Shown one piece after another: positions 44,608 to 53,569 of a DNA stretch of 64,000 bases; position 1 is the stretch's first letter, and each line of letters begins with the position of its first letter. Source of the stretch: Rhodococcoides fascians NBRC 12155 = LMG 3623. Lineage in GTDB: Bacteria; Actinomycetota; Actinomycetes; Mycobacteriales; Mycobacteriaceae. The position numbers were made by a program, and so were the translations under genes. A model generated the notes under the pieces. That model made no database searches. It worked only from the letters and a program-made list of their open reading frames with translations, and had not been told where the DNA came from. The DNA is taken from NCBI RefSeq assembly GCF_001894785.1, contig NZ_BCWW01000009.1:231074-295073 (forward strand). Reading direction: 5' to 3'.

Positions 44608-45287
44608 ACACCGTGCGCTTGCCTCGGGTGATCATCTTCGACGTGAACGAGACCCTGTCCGACATGGCTCCCATGGCGGCGCGATTCGCCGACGTCGGAG
44701 CGCCCGAGCACCTGTTCCCGACGTGGTTCGCAGGAGTGCTGCGGGACGGGTTCGCGCTCGCGGTCGCAGGTACCGCTCGGCCGTTCGCCGAGGTCGGTTC
44801 CGGTGTGCTCGAGGCGTTGCTGTCCGATGCCGCGATCGATCGCCGGTTGGACGATGCAGTGGACCACATCATGGCCGGTTTCGCCGAGCTCGAGGTCCAT
44901 CCCGATGTGGTAGCCGGAGTGAATGCGCTTGCAGCGCAAGGTATTCGGATGATCACCCTCAGTAACGGGTCCGCGTCGCTCGCGCAGTCTCTGCTCGAAC
45001 GAGCCGGCGTGCGGAGTGCTTTCGAGTTGTTGCTCTCGGTCGAGGACGCCGGACGGTGGAAGCCGCACGCCGATGCCTACCGCTACGGGTTGGAGCAGTG
45101 CGGTGTCGAACCCGGCGACGCGATGCTGGTGGCCGTGCACCCCTGGGATATCGACGGTGCGCACCGGGCAGGCCTGTCGACGGCGTGGCTCGATCGCGAG
45201 AACCGTCCTTATCCCGACCATTTCGTGCCTGCCGATGTGACAGCGCAGTCGTTACCGGATGTGGCGCGAATGCTCGGCGAGCGATGA
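44604..45287 (+). CDS. HAD-superfamily hydrolase, haloacid dehalogenase type II-like
   Basis: 227 residues. VIIFDVNETLSD carries the HAD nucleophile aspartate in the DVNETL form seen in type II dehalogenase relatives. TLSNGSASLA is motif II, WKPHADAYRYGL holds the motif III lysine, and VAVHPWDIDGAHRAGL is motif IV. The substrate is unknown. GTG 44604 overlaps the lpqW stop (GTGA), so the two genes are coupled. Confidence 0.87.
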   Translation: MNTVRLPRVIIFDVNETLSDMAPMAARFADVGAPEHLFPTWFAGVLRDGFALAVAGTARPFAEVGSGVLEALLSDAAIDRRLDDAVDHIMAGFAELEVHPDVVAGVNALAAQGIRMITLSNGSASLAQSLLERAGVRSAFELLLSVEDAGRWKPHADAYRYGLEQCGVEPGDAMLVAVHPWDIDGAHRAGLSTAWLDRENRPYPDHFVPADVTAQSLPDVARMLGER

Positions 45288-45348
45288 ACGGCTGCCCGAC
45301 CCAGAGACCGAGACAAACGATGACACAGCGAGTAGCGAGCGACGAGGC

Positions 45349-46287
45349 ATGACGGAACAGGTTGTGACAGAGCAGGTTGTGACAGAACAAGCAATGACGC
45401 AGCCGCAGAGGTTGCTGCTGGTCCATGCGCACCCGGACGACGAGAGCATCACCACCGGCGGGACCATCGCCCATTACGTGCGCGCGGGCGTGGACGTCAC
45501 CGTGCTCACGTGCTCGCTCGGTGAAGAGGGTGAGGTGATCGGCGATACGTGGGCCGATCTCGTGGTCGACCGAGCCGACCAACTCGGTGGTTACCGGATT
45601 CTGGAACTGCATCGCGCGCTCGCGGCGTTGGGCTGTAACCCGCCCCGCTTTCTCGGTGGTGCCGGCCGCTGGCGAGATTCTGGAATGGCCGGAACCCCGG
45701 CTGCTCTCAAACCGCGCGCATTCGTCAACGCCGACCGGCAGGAGGCGCTCGGGGCGCTCGTGTCGGTGATCCGCGAACTCCGGCCTCAGGTCGTCGTCGG
45801 TTACGACCCCGAGGGCGGCTACGGCCACCCCGATCATCAGCAGGTCCACTCCCTGGTGACCGAGGCGGTCGAGGTCTGCGGAACGGACGCCCATCCCACG
45901 GCCGGAGTTCCGTGGGAGGTAGCGAAGTTCTACTGGACCGTCACCGGCCGCGATCAACTGGACGCGGGACTACGGGCGATCGCCGATATCCCCGAGGGGT
46001 GGCGCATGCCCCTCGACGGTGAGTTGCCGAGTGTGGCCGAGGACATGATCACCACCAGCATCGATGTCCGCGGTGTGCTCGACGCGAAGACCGACGCGTT
46101 GCGTGCGCACGCAACTCAGGTGACGGTTGCGCCCTCGGGTGCCGAGTACGCACTCTCCAACGACATCGTTCAGCCGATCCTGCTCGACGAGCAGTACGTA
46201 CTCGTGCGGGGCGTGCTCGGCTCCGACGGGGCGGGCAGGGAGAACGACTTGTTCGCGGGCGTACTAGGCTGTGTTCCGAATCACTGA
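45349..46287 (+). CDS. mshB: MshB, N-acetyl-1-D-myo-inositol-2-amino-2-deoxy-alpha-D-glucopyranoside deacetylase
   Basis: 312 residues from ATG 45349. It removes acetate from GlcNAc-Ins, the second step of mycothiol synthesis. The zinc site is HAHPDDE (H28, D31, with D30 as catalytic base) plus GHPDHQQVH (H163). RPQVVVGYDPEGGYGH and FYWTVTGRDQLDAG are family typical. Residues 2-14 are a short repeat, TEQVVTEQVVTEQ, encoded by near-identical 18-base units. ATG 45394, after the repeat, would give the usual family N-terminus and is a real alternative start. It is syntenic with Rv1170. Confidence 0.93.
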   Translation: MTEQVVTEQVVTEQAMTQPQRLLLVHAHPDDESITTGGTIAHYVRAGVDVTVLTCSLGEEGEVIGDTWADLVVDRADQLGGYRILELHRALAALGCNPPRFLGGAGRWRDSGMAGTPAALKPRAFVNADRQEALGALVSVIRELRPQVVVGYDPEGGYGHPDHQQVHSLVTEAVEVCGTDAHPTAGVPWEVAKFYWTVTGRDQLDAGLRAIADIPEGWRMPLDGELPSVAEDMITTSIDVRGVLDAKTDALRAHATQVTVAPSGAEYALSNDIVQPILLDEQYVLVRGVLGSDGAGRENDLFAGVLGCVPNH

Positions 46288-46314
46288 TCTCATGACAACA
46301 GGGGCGGAACACAC

Positions 46315-46473
46315 ATGTACAACTGGGTAGTGCAGGACGCAATCGTCGCGTTCGTCGATTCTCTCAAGCCGCAGTTCGGCGCACAGGCAGATCTGTACCA
46401 GTACGTTCTGGGTCAGATCGCCATGGGTGCGAGCAACTTGCTCACCTCGCTGGGCTATCCGCCGGTTTCTTGA
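46315..46473 (+). CDS. Small protein of unknown function (52 aa)
   Basis: The 52-residue frame from ATG 46315 to TGA 46473 follows GGGGCGGAA eight bases upstream. It is helical and amphipathic: MYNWVVQDAIVAFVDSLKP, then QADLYQYVLGQIAMGASNLL. There is no transmembrane run and no cysteine. It lies 27 bases past mshB, so it may be cotranscribed. I do not recognise a family. Confidence 0.5.
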   Translation: MYNWVVQDAIVAFVDSLKPQFGAQADLYQYVLGQIAMGASNLLTSLGYPPVS

Positions 46474-46559
46474 GTGCCGGTGCCCGGTTTTTCGAATGCG
46501 ATGCCCGGTCTTCGAATGCGGTGCACTGAAACGACCCGGGCCAAGGCAGTATTGGGCGC

Positions 46560-47012
46560 ATGATCTCGAAGGCCGCATCCAATACTGTCGCCCTGGTGTC
46601 GTGGGCGACGGTCGCAGTACTGGTGTTCGACGGCTTCCTGTCCGGAATCCTGTCGGTCTTCTTTCTCCCGACCTATGTGGGGTCGGTGCAGTTTCCCATC
46701 AGCGCGTTGCTCGGGGGCATCGCGAACGTCGCTCTGGTTCTGGCCGCGCGTAAGGTCGCCGAACGGCCGATCTGGGTGGCGTCGCCGCTGATCGGATGGT
46801 TCGTCGCAGTAGTGCTGTGCATGTTCGGCGGCCCCGGCAACGATGTTCTGCTGCTGGCCGACTGGCGCACGATGCTGCTCATCGTGGCCGGTGCCGGGCC
46901 GGCCGGTGTGCTGCTGTTCATGTTCAGAATGAAAGCCATCACAGCAAGCGTGCGTGCCGACCCGCATTCCGGAGCACGTCCTCGATCATCGTCGGAGTCA
47001 GCAGTCCGGTGA
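46560..47012 (+). CDS. Four-helix membrane protein, Rv1171-like
   Basis: 150 residues with four hydrophobic segments (about 8-32, 44-62, 70-90 and 99-122) and a short Arg/Ser-rich cytoplasmic tail. Position, size and topology match the conserved membrane protein Rv1171 found between mshB and fbiC in mycobacteria. The function is unknown. The 3' end overlaps the convergent uracil-DNA glycosylase gene by 74 bases. Confidence 0.75.
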   Translation: MISKAASNTVALVSWATVAVLVFDGFLSGILSVFFLPTYVGSVQFPISALLGGIANVALVLAARKVAERPIWVASPLIGWFVAVVLCMFGGPGNDVLLLADWRTMLLIVAGAGPAGVLLFMFRMKAITASVRADPHSGARPRSSSESAVR

Positions 47013-47670
47013 ACGTGTTTCGCTGACTGACGTGGTAGCTGGCGAACACGGTGATCGAGCCCAGATCGAGCTGCACGCCGTGCCCGAATTTCGTTGCAGG
47101 CCTGGGTATTTCCCACCCGTTCGCGGCGAGAATCGGCAGCAGCGATTGCCAACCGAACGCCCCGAGCACGAGAATCGACTTCAGTCGCGGACGCAGCAAG
47201 CGCAATTCGTCGTCGAGCCAGGGGCGACACCGATCGCGCTCGGCGGGAGTCGGCTTGTTCTGCGGCGGAGCGCAGTGCACGGGGGCTGCAATACGAACTC
47301 CGTTGAGAGTCAGCCCGTCGCCGATGTGCGTCGCGGTCGGTTGGCTGGCGAGCCCGACGGCATGCATGGCTCGGTACAGCACGTCTCCGCTGCGGTCCCC
47401 GGTGAACATCCGTCCGGTGCGATTGCCGCCGTGGGCGGCCGGGGCGAGTCCGACGATCAACATCGACGCATCGGCCGGGCCGAAACTGGGAACGGCTCGC
47501 CCCCAATACGTTTCGTTGGCAAACGCGGCGCGCTTCTCGGCAGCGACCTGTTCGCGCCACTGCACCAGCCGTGGACAGGCGCGACACTGGGACACCGCCA
47601 GGTCGAGCTGCGCAATGGTCTGCGGGCGCTCCTTCTTCATCGGCTCCTTCTTTACCGGCTGCGTCTTCAC
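46939..47670 (-). CDS. udgB: Uracil-DNA glycosylase family 5 (UdgB-like)
   Basis: About 243 residues. The motif GLAPAAHGGNRTGRMFTGD and the C-terminal HVSQRNTFTG are those of family 5 enzymes, which lack the usual catalytic polar residue in motif A and remove uracil, hypoxanthine and ethenocytosine. Four cysteines (C-x2-C near the start, then HCAPP and RCRPW) should hold a 4Fe-4S cluster. GTG 47670 overlaps the upstream gene's stop (GTGA) and gives a Lys-rich N-terminus; ATG 47640 is the alternative. Confidence 0.9.
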   Translation of the reverse strand: MKTQPVKKEPMKKERPQTIAQLDLAVSQCRACPRLVQWREQVAAEKRAAFANETYWGRAVPSFGPADASMLIVGLAPAAHGGNRTGRMFTGDRSGDVLYRAMHAVGLASQPTATHIGDGLTLNGVRIAAPVHCAPPQNKPTPAERDRCRPWLDDELRLLRPRLKSILVLGAFGWQSLLPILAANGWEIPRPATKFGHGVQLDLGSITVFASYHVSQRNTFTGLLTPTMIEDVLRNAGRHARLL

Positions 47671-49184
47671 GTGCTGCGTCGAAGCCAGATGTCGCCGGCA
47701 CCCGGTGTGACGGCGTCGATCATGGCCCACGCGTTCTCGATGGGTATGTCGACCACCTCGTAGCGTCCGACGCCCGCCGGTGTCGCTGCCACGACGGTGG
47801 CCACGCCGGCGCGACGTTGGAAGAACGTCTGCCGCACCGTCCAACCGATGATGCCGCCGGCTTCGAGGCTGTGCCGGGTGCGGTCGAGCGATCCGTGCTG
47901 GGTGATCAGCCAGCCGGGCAGGACGGCGTGCCCGAGGCCGCGGTAGCGGTCGTGAGCGAGTCCGACGGCGGCCACGAACAGCACGGCCACGGCGATCCAC
48001 GCGAGGATCGGGATCGGTGCGCCGAGAGACTGCGCAATTCCCAGTCCGGCCGCGACGACGAGCAGCGGTAGAACCGCCCGGGTGTAGCGGCGTCGCCGCG
48101 CGGCAGGTCCGTGCTGCAGAAGCGGGCGGTCGGCATTGCCGTGCATGCCTGCATCGCCGAGCACCGTGGTCATCATGCGCAGCGCCTCGGCCCGCGGAGC
48201 CTGGGGAAGCAGTAGCGACGATTCCTTCTTCTCGGCGCTCACTCCGGTCATGATGGCGTCGAGTCGGGCCCCGCCGACCGACCTCAGTAGTAGAGGCAGC
48301 GACAGAGAAGTGCCGCGCAGTCTCTTGCGGTCGAGGGTCGACTGACGGGTGCGGAGCAGCCCGTGGCTGACGTGCAACGTGCGACCCTGGTCGGTGACGG
48401 TCAGGTTGCCGTAGGTGATCAGGTATCGAACGCAGGCGAAGATGCTGGACACCACGAGGAGCACGATCAGTGCGAAGACGACGAACAGTGCGATGCCGAA
48501 CCGTTGCGCCGATTCGACGCTGTTCGAGACCACCGACGTCTCTGCCAACGTCTGTCCGATGCCGTATTGGAACAGCACGCCCACTGCCGCGGCGATGGTG
48601 ACGATGCCGGTGATGGAGAACGGCGCGAACCGCACCCACGAGAACTGCCAGTGCGCAATCTCGACGCCGGGGTCGTTTGCGGCAACGGGCATTCCGTCGC
48701 TCGGCGTTGTTCGGCCCGACACCCGCTGCAGCAGTTCGCCGCGAAGCTCCGGCACCAGTGACGTGTCGAGGGCGTTGAGCTCGAAAGCCTCGCCTTTGCC
48801 CGCCTGCTGGCCGGTCCCGATGCGAAGAATGGACAGGCCGAGCACTCGGTGCAGTACGTTCGCTTCCACGTCGACCGACCGAATCCTGTTGCGCGGGATG
48901 GACAGTACTTTCTTCTGCAACACCCCGGTGCGCAGTTGTACGTGCACCGGCCCGATCCGGTAGCTGGTGGTGAACCAGCGCGCAATCGCGAACACGACGA
49001 CGACCGCGAGGATGCCCAGACTCCAGTAGTGATTACCGCTCTGACTGCCGACGAAGAACGAGATCAGCAGTACCGGCAGGATCTTGATGCCCTCGTTCAC
49101 CGGATGCACCAACAACATTCGCTTGTCCAGGCGCAACCACGGCTGCTCCTCTTCGACTGCCAGCAACTCCGCCTGATCGGTCAT
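47667..49184 (-). CDS. PH domain-containing membrane protein (YdbT-like)
   Basis: 505 residues. Three bacterial PH (DUF304) repeats are visible: RTGVLQKKVLSIPRNRIRSVDVEAN near 85, HGLLRTRQSTLDRKRLRGTSLSLPLLLR near 285, and QHGSLDRTRHSLEAGGIIGW near 440. Paired hydrophobic segments separate them. It is coupled to the upstream PH-domain gene by ATGA. YdbS/YdbT pairs in Bacillus counter antimicrobial peptides, but no function is established here. Confidence 0.88.
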   Translation of the reverse strand: MTDQAELLAVEEEQPWLRLDKRMLLVHPVNEGIKILPVLLISFFVGSQSGNHYWSLGILAVVVVFAIARWFTTSYRIGPVHVQLRTGVLQKKVLSIPRNRIRSVDVEANVLHRVLGLSILRIGTGQQAGKGEAFELNALDTSLVPELRGELLQRVSGRTTPSDGMPVAANDPGVEIAHWQFSWVRFAPFSITGIVTIAAAVGVLFQYGIGQTLAETSVVSNSVESAQRFGIALFVVFALIVLLVVSSIFACVRYLITYGNLTVTDQGRTLHVSHGLLRTRQSTLDRKRLRGTSLSLPLLLRSVGGARLDAIMTGVSAEKKESSLLLPQAPRAEALRMMTTVLGDAGMHGNADRPLLQHGPAARRRRYTRAVLPLLVVAAGLGIAQSLGAPIPILAWIAVAVLFVAAVGLAHDRYRGLGHAVLPGWLITQHGSLDRTRHSLEAGGIIGWTVRQTFFQRRAGVATVVAATPAGVGRYEVVDIPIENAWAMIDAVTPGAGDIWLRRST

Positions 49185-49660
49185 GTGGCATCTCCGACGG
49201 TGCGGCCGGCGATATCGGTCAGTCGCGTGACGGTCTCGTCCGCAACGGCCTGATCGAGTGCGGTGATCTTCACCGCGCCCGCCGACGATGCCGTCGTCAC
49301 GGTGACCGTCGCCAACCCGAGCAGACGATCGAGTGGTCCGCGCTCGGTGTCGACGGTTTGCACCCGCGAGATGGGGGCGATGCGTCGTTCTTGGCTGAGC
49401 CAACCGGTGCGGGTGTACACGGCGGTATCGCTGATCTCCCAGCGGTGCACCCGGTAGCGCCACTGCGGCACGATCGCGAGGTGCAGTGCGGTCAGCACGA
49501 CCGATACGACGAGGACGGTGACGTGCAGCCACGACGTCCGGTTCGAGTCGACGAAAAACCAGACGATCTGAGCGATGAAGACCGGTAGCCACAGCAGTCC
49601 GGCGCTCAGGGTCCAGAGCAGACGCGCACGGGGAGAAGGCTGCCACTGTGGGTCTGTCAT
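49181..49660 (-). CDS. PH domain-containing membrane protein (YdbS-like)
   Basis: 159 residues. Two hydrophobic segments (about 15-36 and 45-63) are followed by one PH-like module, [32 protein letters not shown] then [16 protein letters not shown]. It is the first gene of a pair with the larger PH-repeat protein. ATG 49660 is chosen; GTG 49669 is possible. Confidence 0.87.
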   Translation of the reverse strand: MTDPQWQPSPRARLLWTLSAGLLWLPVFIAQIVWFFVDSNRTSWLHVTVLVVSVVLTALHLAIVPQWRYRVHRWEISDTAVYTRTGWLSQERRIAPISRVQTVDTERGPLDRLLGLATVTVTTASSAGAVKITALDQAVADETVTRLTDIAGRTVGDAT

Positions 49661-49794
49661 CGTTGTCACGGTACAAACCTAGCGCTGCCCCGTCGTGCGC
49701 GTTGTGCGCCCTTCCAGGTACGCAAAACGCGCACAAGGGCCGCAGGCCCACCCGCGGGTGGCACGTGCGTACCAAGAAGGCGCATGATCGACTG

Positions 49795-52335
49795 GTGACT
49801 TCGCAGCCTGATACCGCTCCAGCCGCCTCCGCCATGCGCCGCGTCCTGCGTCGCGCCCGCGACGGGGTGTCGCTGAACGTCGACGAGGCAACCGTCTTGC
49901 TGCACGCTCGCGGTGACGACCTCGTGGATCTGATGGCGTCGGCGTCCCGGGTTCGCGATGCCGGGTTGGAGTCGGCGGGCCGTCCCAAGACCGTGTCGTA
50001 TTCACGCAAGGTGTTCGTGCCCATCACGCGGTTGTGCCGCGACAAGTGCCACTACTGCACGTTCGTCACGGTGCCGGGCAAGCTCAATGCGGCCGGGCAC
50101 GGGATGTTCATGGATCCCGACGAGATCATCGACGTCGCCCGCAAGGGGGCCGAGTTGGGCTGCAAGGAGGCGCTGTTCACGCTCGGCGACAGGCCGGAGG
50201 AGCGGTGGCCCGAGGCCAAGGCGTGGCTCGATTCACGCGGCTACGACTCGACTCTGGACTACGTGCGCGCCATGTCGATCCGGGTACTCGAAGAGACCGG
50301 CCTGCTGCCGCACCTCAATCCCGGAGTGATGTCGTGGCAGGAACTCTCGCGCCTCAAGCCGGTGGCCCCCTCGATGGGCATGATGCTCGAGACGACGTCG
50401 CGTCGGCTGTTCGAGGAGAAGGGGCAGGCCCATTACGGCAGTCCCGACAAGGATCCCGAGGTTCGGCTGCGCACGCTGACCGACGCGGGCCGGCTCAACA
50501 TTCCCTTCACGACGGGCATCCTCGTCGGCATCGGTGAGACGTTGCAGGACAGGGCCGAGTCCATCATGGCAATTCGTAAGGTGCACAAGTCTTTCGGTCA
50601 TGTGCAAGAGATCATCGTGCAGAACTTCCTGGCCAAGTCCGATACCGCGATGCGGTCGGTGCCCGATGCCGGTCTCGAAGAATTCCTGGCGACCATCGCG
50701 GTGACGCGCATGGTGGTCGGTCCGTCGATGCGAATTCAAGCCCCGCCGAACCTCGTCGCAGCGGAGGAGACCGCAGCGTTGCTCGGCGCAGGCGTCGACG
50801 ATTGGGGCGGTGTCTCGCCGCTGACTCCCGACCACGTCAATCCCGAGCGGCCCTGGCCGAACCTCGACACTCTCGCCGAGTTGTCGGCGGCCGCCGGTTA
50901 CACGCTCGTGGAACGTACTGCCGCGCAGCCGCAGTACGTGTTGGCCGGTGCACCGTGGATCGACCCGCGAATCTCGGCACACGTGCGGGCAGTGGCCGAC
51001 CCGGAGACCGGGATGGCACGCGAGGGCGTCAACCCGACCGGTCTGCCGTGGCAGGAGCCGGACGAGGAATGGGAGTCCTCGGGACGCGTGGATCTGAACA
51101 CCGAGATCGACACCCAGGGCCGCAACACCGAGACGCGCTCGGATCTGGCGAATGCGTTCGGCGACTGGGATTCCATTCGTGAGCAGGTGCGCGATCTGGC
51201 CGGTCTCGAACGAGTCGACCGCGACCTGGTGTCGGCATTGACAGCAGCGGAGAAGGACCCGGCCGGTCTGTCGGACGAGCAGTACCTCGCACTGGCGACG
51301 GCCGAGGGCCCCGGCATGGACGCCGTTGCCGCGCTCGCCGACGATCTGCGTAAGCAGGTCAACGGGGACACCGTCACCTACGTGGTGAACCGGAACATCA
51401 ACTTCACCAACATCTGCTACACCGGATGCCGCTTCTGCGCGTTCGCGCAGCGCAAGGGCGACGCCGACGCGTTCACGCTGTCCACCGCCGAAGTCGCCGA
51501 CCGTGCGTGGGAAGCGCACGTCGTCGGGGCCACCGAGGTGTGCATGCAGGGCGGCATCGACCCCGAACTGCCGGTGACGGGATACGCCGATCTGGTCCGT
51601 GCGGTCAAGGCGAAAGTGCCGTCGATGCACGTGCACGCGTTCTCGCCGATGGAGATCGTCAACGGGGCCTCTCGCGGCGGCCAGTCGATCCGCGAGTGGC
51701 TCACCGAGCTGCGGGCAGCCGGCCTGGACTCGATTCCGGGTACCGCCGCGGAGATCCTCGACGACGAGGTGCGGTGGGTGCTCACCAAGGGCAAGCTCCC
51801 CGCAGCCGAATGGATCGAAGTGATCACCACCGCGCACGAGGTGGGCCTGCGATCGAGCTCGACGATGATGTACGGCCACGTCGACAATCCGTCGCACTGG
51901 GTCGGGCATCTGAACGTACTCAAGAAGATCCAGGACAAGACCGGTGGATTCACCGAGTTCGTGCCGCTGCCGTTCGTGCACCAGTCGTCGCCGCTGTATC
52001 TGGCGGGTGCCTCGCGTCCCGGCCCGACCAATCGGGACAACCGCGCGGTGCATGCCCTGGCCAGGATCATGCTGCACGGCCGTATCGACAACATTCAGAC
52101 GTCATGGGTGAAATTGGGAATCACGGGTACCCAGGCGATGCTGAACGGAGGCGCGAACGATCTGGGCGGGACCCTGATGGAAGAGACGATCTCGCGCATG
52201 GCGGGTTCGCAGAACGGTTCGGAGAAGACCGTCGCGGAACTGCACGAGATCGCCGACGGCATCGGACGACCGGTTCGTCAGCGCACCACCACGTACGGCC
52301 CGGCACCGGCGGTGTCGGTCGCCGGCCTGATCTGA
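49795..52335 (+). CDS. fbiC: FbiC, 7,8-didemethyl-8-hydroxy-5-deazariboflavin (FO) synthase
   Basis: 846 residues, a fusion of CofG and CofH. It makes the FO chromophore of coenzyme F420 from a ribityl-pyrimidine and tyrosine. Two radical-SAM clusters are present: CRDKCHYC (C81, C85, C88) in the CofG half and CYTGCRFC (C541, C545, C548) in the CofH half. GTG 49795 gives the family's usual length (about 850). Its product serves F420 enzymes such as the LLM oxidoreductase at 12701. It is syntenic with Rv1173. Confidence 0.97.
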   Translation: MTSQPDTAPAASAMRRVLRRARDGVSLNVDEATVLLHARGDDLVDLMASASRVRDAGLESAGRPKTVSYSRKVFVPITRLCRDKCHYCTFVTVPGKLNAAGHGMFMDPDEIIDVARKGAELGCKEALFTLGDRPEERWPEAKAWLDSRGYDSTLDYVRAMSIRVLEETGLLPHLNPGVMSWQELSRLKPVAPSMGMMLETTSRRLFEEKGQAHYGSPDKDPEVRLRTLTDAGRLNIPFTTGILVGIGETLQDRAESIMAIRKVHKSFGHVQEIIVQNFLAKSDTAMRSVPDAGLEEFLATIAVTRMVVGPSMRIQAPPNLVAAEETAALLGAGVDDWGGVSPLTPDHVNPERPWPNLDTLAELSAAAGYTLVERTAAQPQYVLAGAPWIDPRISAHVRAVADPETGMAREGVNPTGLPWQEPDEEWESSGRVDLNTEIDTQGRNTETRSDLANAFGDWDSIREQVRDLAGLERVDRDLVSALTAAEKDPAGLSDEQYLALATAEGPGMDAVAALADDLRKQVNGDTVTYVVNRNINFTNICYTGCRFCAFAQRKGDADAFTLSTAEVADRAWEAHVVGATEVCMQGGIDPELPVTGYADLVRAVKAKVPSMHVHAFSPMEIVNGASRGGQSIREWLTELRAAGLDSIPGTAAEILDDEVRWVLTKGKLPAAEWIEVITTAHEVGLRSSSTMMYGHVDNPSHWVGHLNVLKKIQDKTGGFTEFVPLPFVHQSSPLYLAGASRPGPTNRDNRAVHALARIMLHGRIDNIQTSWVKLGITGTQAMLNGGANDLGGTLMEETISRMAGSQNGSEKTVAELHEIADGIGRPVRQRTTTYGPAPAVSVAGLI

Positions 52336-52371
52336 CCTACAGGTCTTTACCCGAAACGGAGTTTGCCCGAC

Positions 52372-53127
52372 ATGGACGACCGTCGAGTCGCCGCGGTACT
52401 GAGCAGTGCCGTCGCCATCATTCATCCCGTGCTCGACATCCTGGCCACACGTGACCCGATCGGACTGAAGGGACGGACGTTCCGCGAGTCCTCCGCGGAC
52501 GATTCGACCCTCGACAACGTCATCGACTTCCTGGCCAAGGCGTTCGACACCACCGACTTCCCGGGCACCGCCGGCTGGGAGAAGCTCGACAGTGATGCTC
52601 GTTCGCAGTGGTGGGTCAATCGCATCGGAGCTCTCAACACTGTCGCCGTCGCCTTCCCCGGCGTCTTCGGCATCCTGGTCAACCGTCTGCCGATCCAGGA
52701 TCTGCTCGGGTTCGCCAACCAGGCGATGGTGCTCGTCGCCGTGGCGCGCGAATCCGGAGTGACCGACCGCGAGACGCACGTGGCGCTGCTCGGGTCGGTG
52801 CTGTGCAAGCGTGACCTGACGTCCTTGGCCGACAGTGCTCCTGCGAAGAAGGAAGAATCGCCGAAATCCGGCCCGTTCGCACTGCTGCGCGGAATGTGGC
52901 AGATCGCCAACGTGCTGCGCGACGTGGCAGGCGAGCTGGAGAAGCGCCCGCATCCACGCGGGTTCTACCGGGTACTCGGAGCCATCCCGCTCGTCGGTGG
53001 CGTCGCCGGATATCTCGGTGAGCGGGGCGCACTGTCGCGCGCTGCCAAGCAGGGACGCAAGTGGCTCGCCGCCCACAAGACGGCGTCGGCTTCGGTGGCC
53101 CAGCCCGCGAAGCAGCTCCGGCGATAG
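52372..53127 (+). CDS. Conserved hypothetical protein
   Basis: 251 residues from ATG 52372, with GGAG ten bases upstream. It is mostly helical. Residues about 85-125 are hydrophobic (TVAVAFPGVFGILV; ANQAMVLVAVA). The C-terminal GAIPLVGGVAGYLGERGALSRAAKQGRKW contains a glycine-rich helix, suggesting weak membrane association. No family is recognised. It sits between fbiC and fdxC and may be transcribed with fbiC. Confidence 0.65.
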   Translation: MDDRRVAAVLSSAVAIIHPVLDILATRDPIGLKGRTFRESSADDSTLDNVIDFLAKAFDTTDFPGTAGWEKLDSDARSQWWVNRIGALNTVAVAFPGVFGILVNRLPIQDLLGFANQAMVLVAVARESGVTDRETHVALLGSVLCKRDLTSLADSAPAKKEESPKSGPFALLRGMWQIANVLRDVAGELEKRPHPRGFYRVLGAIPLVGGVAGYLGERGALSRAAKQGRKWLAAHKTASASVAQPAKQLRR

Positions 53128-53160
53128 CAGGCCGGAGCAGGTGAGGTCACCCTGGTCGGA

Positions 53161-53191
53161 TTGTCCCAGGTTCGGACCGCGATACTAGGAT
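53161..53191 (+). promoter_or_regulatory. Candidate promoter of fdxC
   Basis: TTGTCC (53161-53166) and TAGGAT (53186-53191) lie 19 bases apart, 51 bases before the fdxC GTG. No dyad is seen in the spacer, so a MerR-type promoter is not claimed. Confidence 0.35.
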
Positions 53192-53241
53192 GCTGAGGGC
53201 GCGAGAGCGCCCACGATCTATACAAGGAGGGGAGAGCAGCA

Positions 53242-53565
53242 GTGACCTACTCGATTGCAGAACCGTGCGTAGATGTACTGGACAAAGCGTGCATCGAAGA
53301 GTGCCCGGTGGATTGCATCTACGAGGGTAACCGAATGCTGTACATCCACCCCGACGAATGCGTCGACTGCGGAGCCTGCGAACCCGTGTGCCCCGTCGAG
53401 GCCATCTTCTACGAAGACGACGTGCCCGAGCAGTGGAGTGCATACGTCAGCGCCAACGTCGATTTCTTCGACGATCTCGGATCTCCGGGTGGCGCAGCGA
53501 AACTCGGCAAGACCGACTACGACCCGCCGTTCATCAAGGCTCTGCCTCCCATGGGCGAGAACTGA
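53242..53565 (+). CDS. fdxC: Seven-iron ferredoxin FdxC
   Basis: 107 residues. The N-terminal half has the 3Fe-4S/4Fe-4S pattern: C9, C17 and C21, then CVDCGACEPVCP, with the long C-terminal tail (SAYVSANVDFF, LGKTDYDPPFI) typical of the Mycobacterium/Azotobacter-type 7Fe ferredoxin. It passes electrons to cytochromes P450 or other reductases. GTG 53242 has a strong AAGGAGGGG upstream. It is followed four bases after its stop by dapC, as with Rv1177-Rv1178. Confidence 0.96.
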   Translation: MTYSIAEPCVDVLDKACIEECPVDCIYEGNRMLYIHPDECVDCGACEPVCPVEAIFYEDDVPEQWSAYVSANVDFFDDLGSPGGAAKLGKTDYDPPFIKALPPMGEN

Positions 53566-53569
53566 CGCC

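Noticed and set aside
53161..53191. A second MerR-type promoter in front of fdxC
   Set aside because: The spacer is also 19 bases but no dyad symmetry is found, so only an ordinary candidate promoter is listed.
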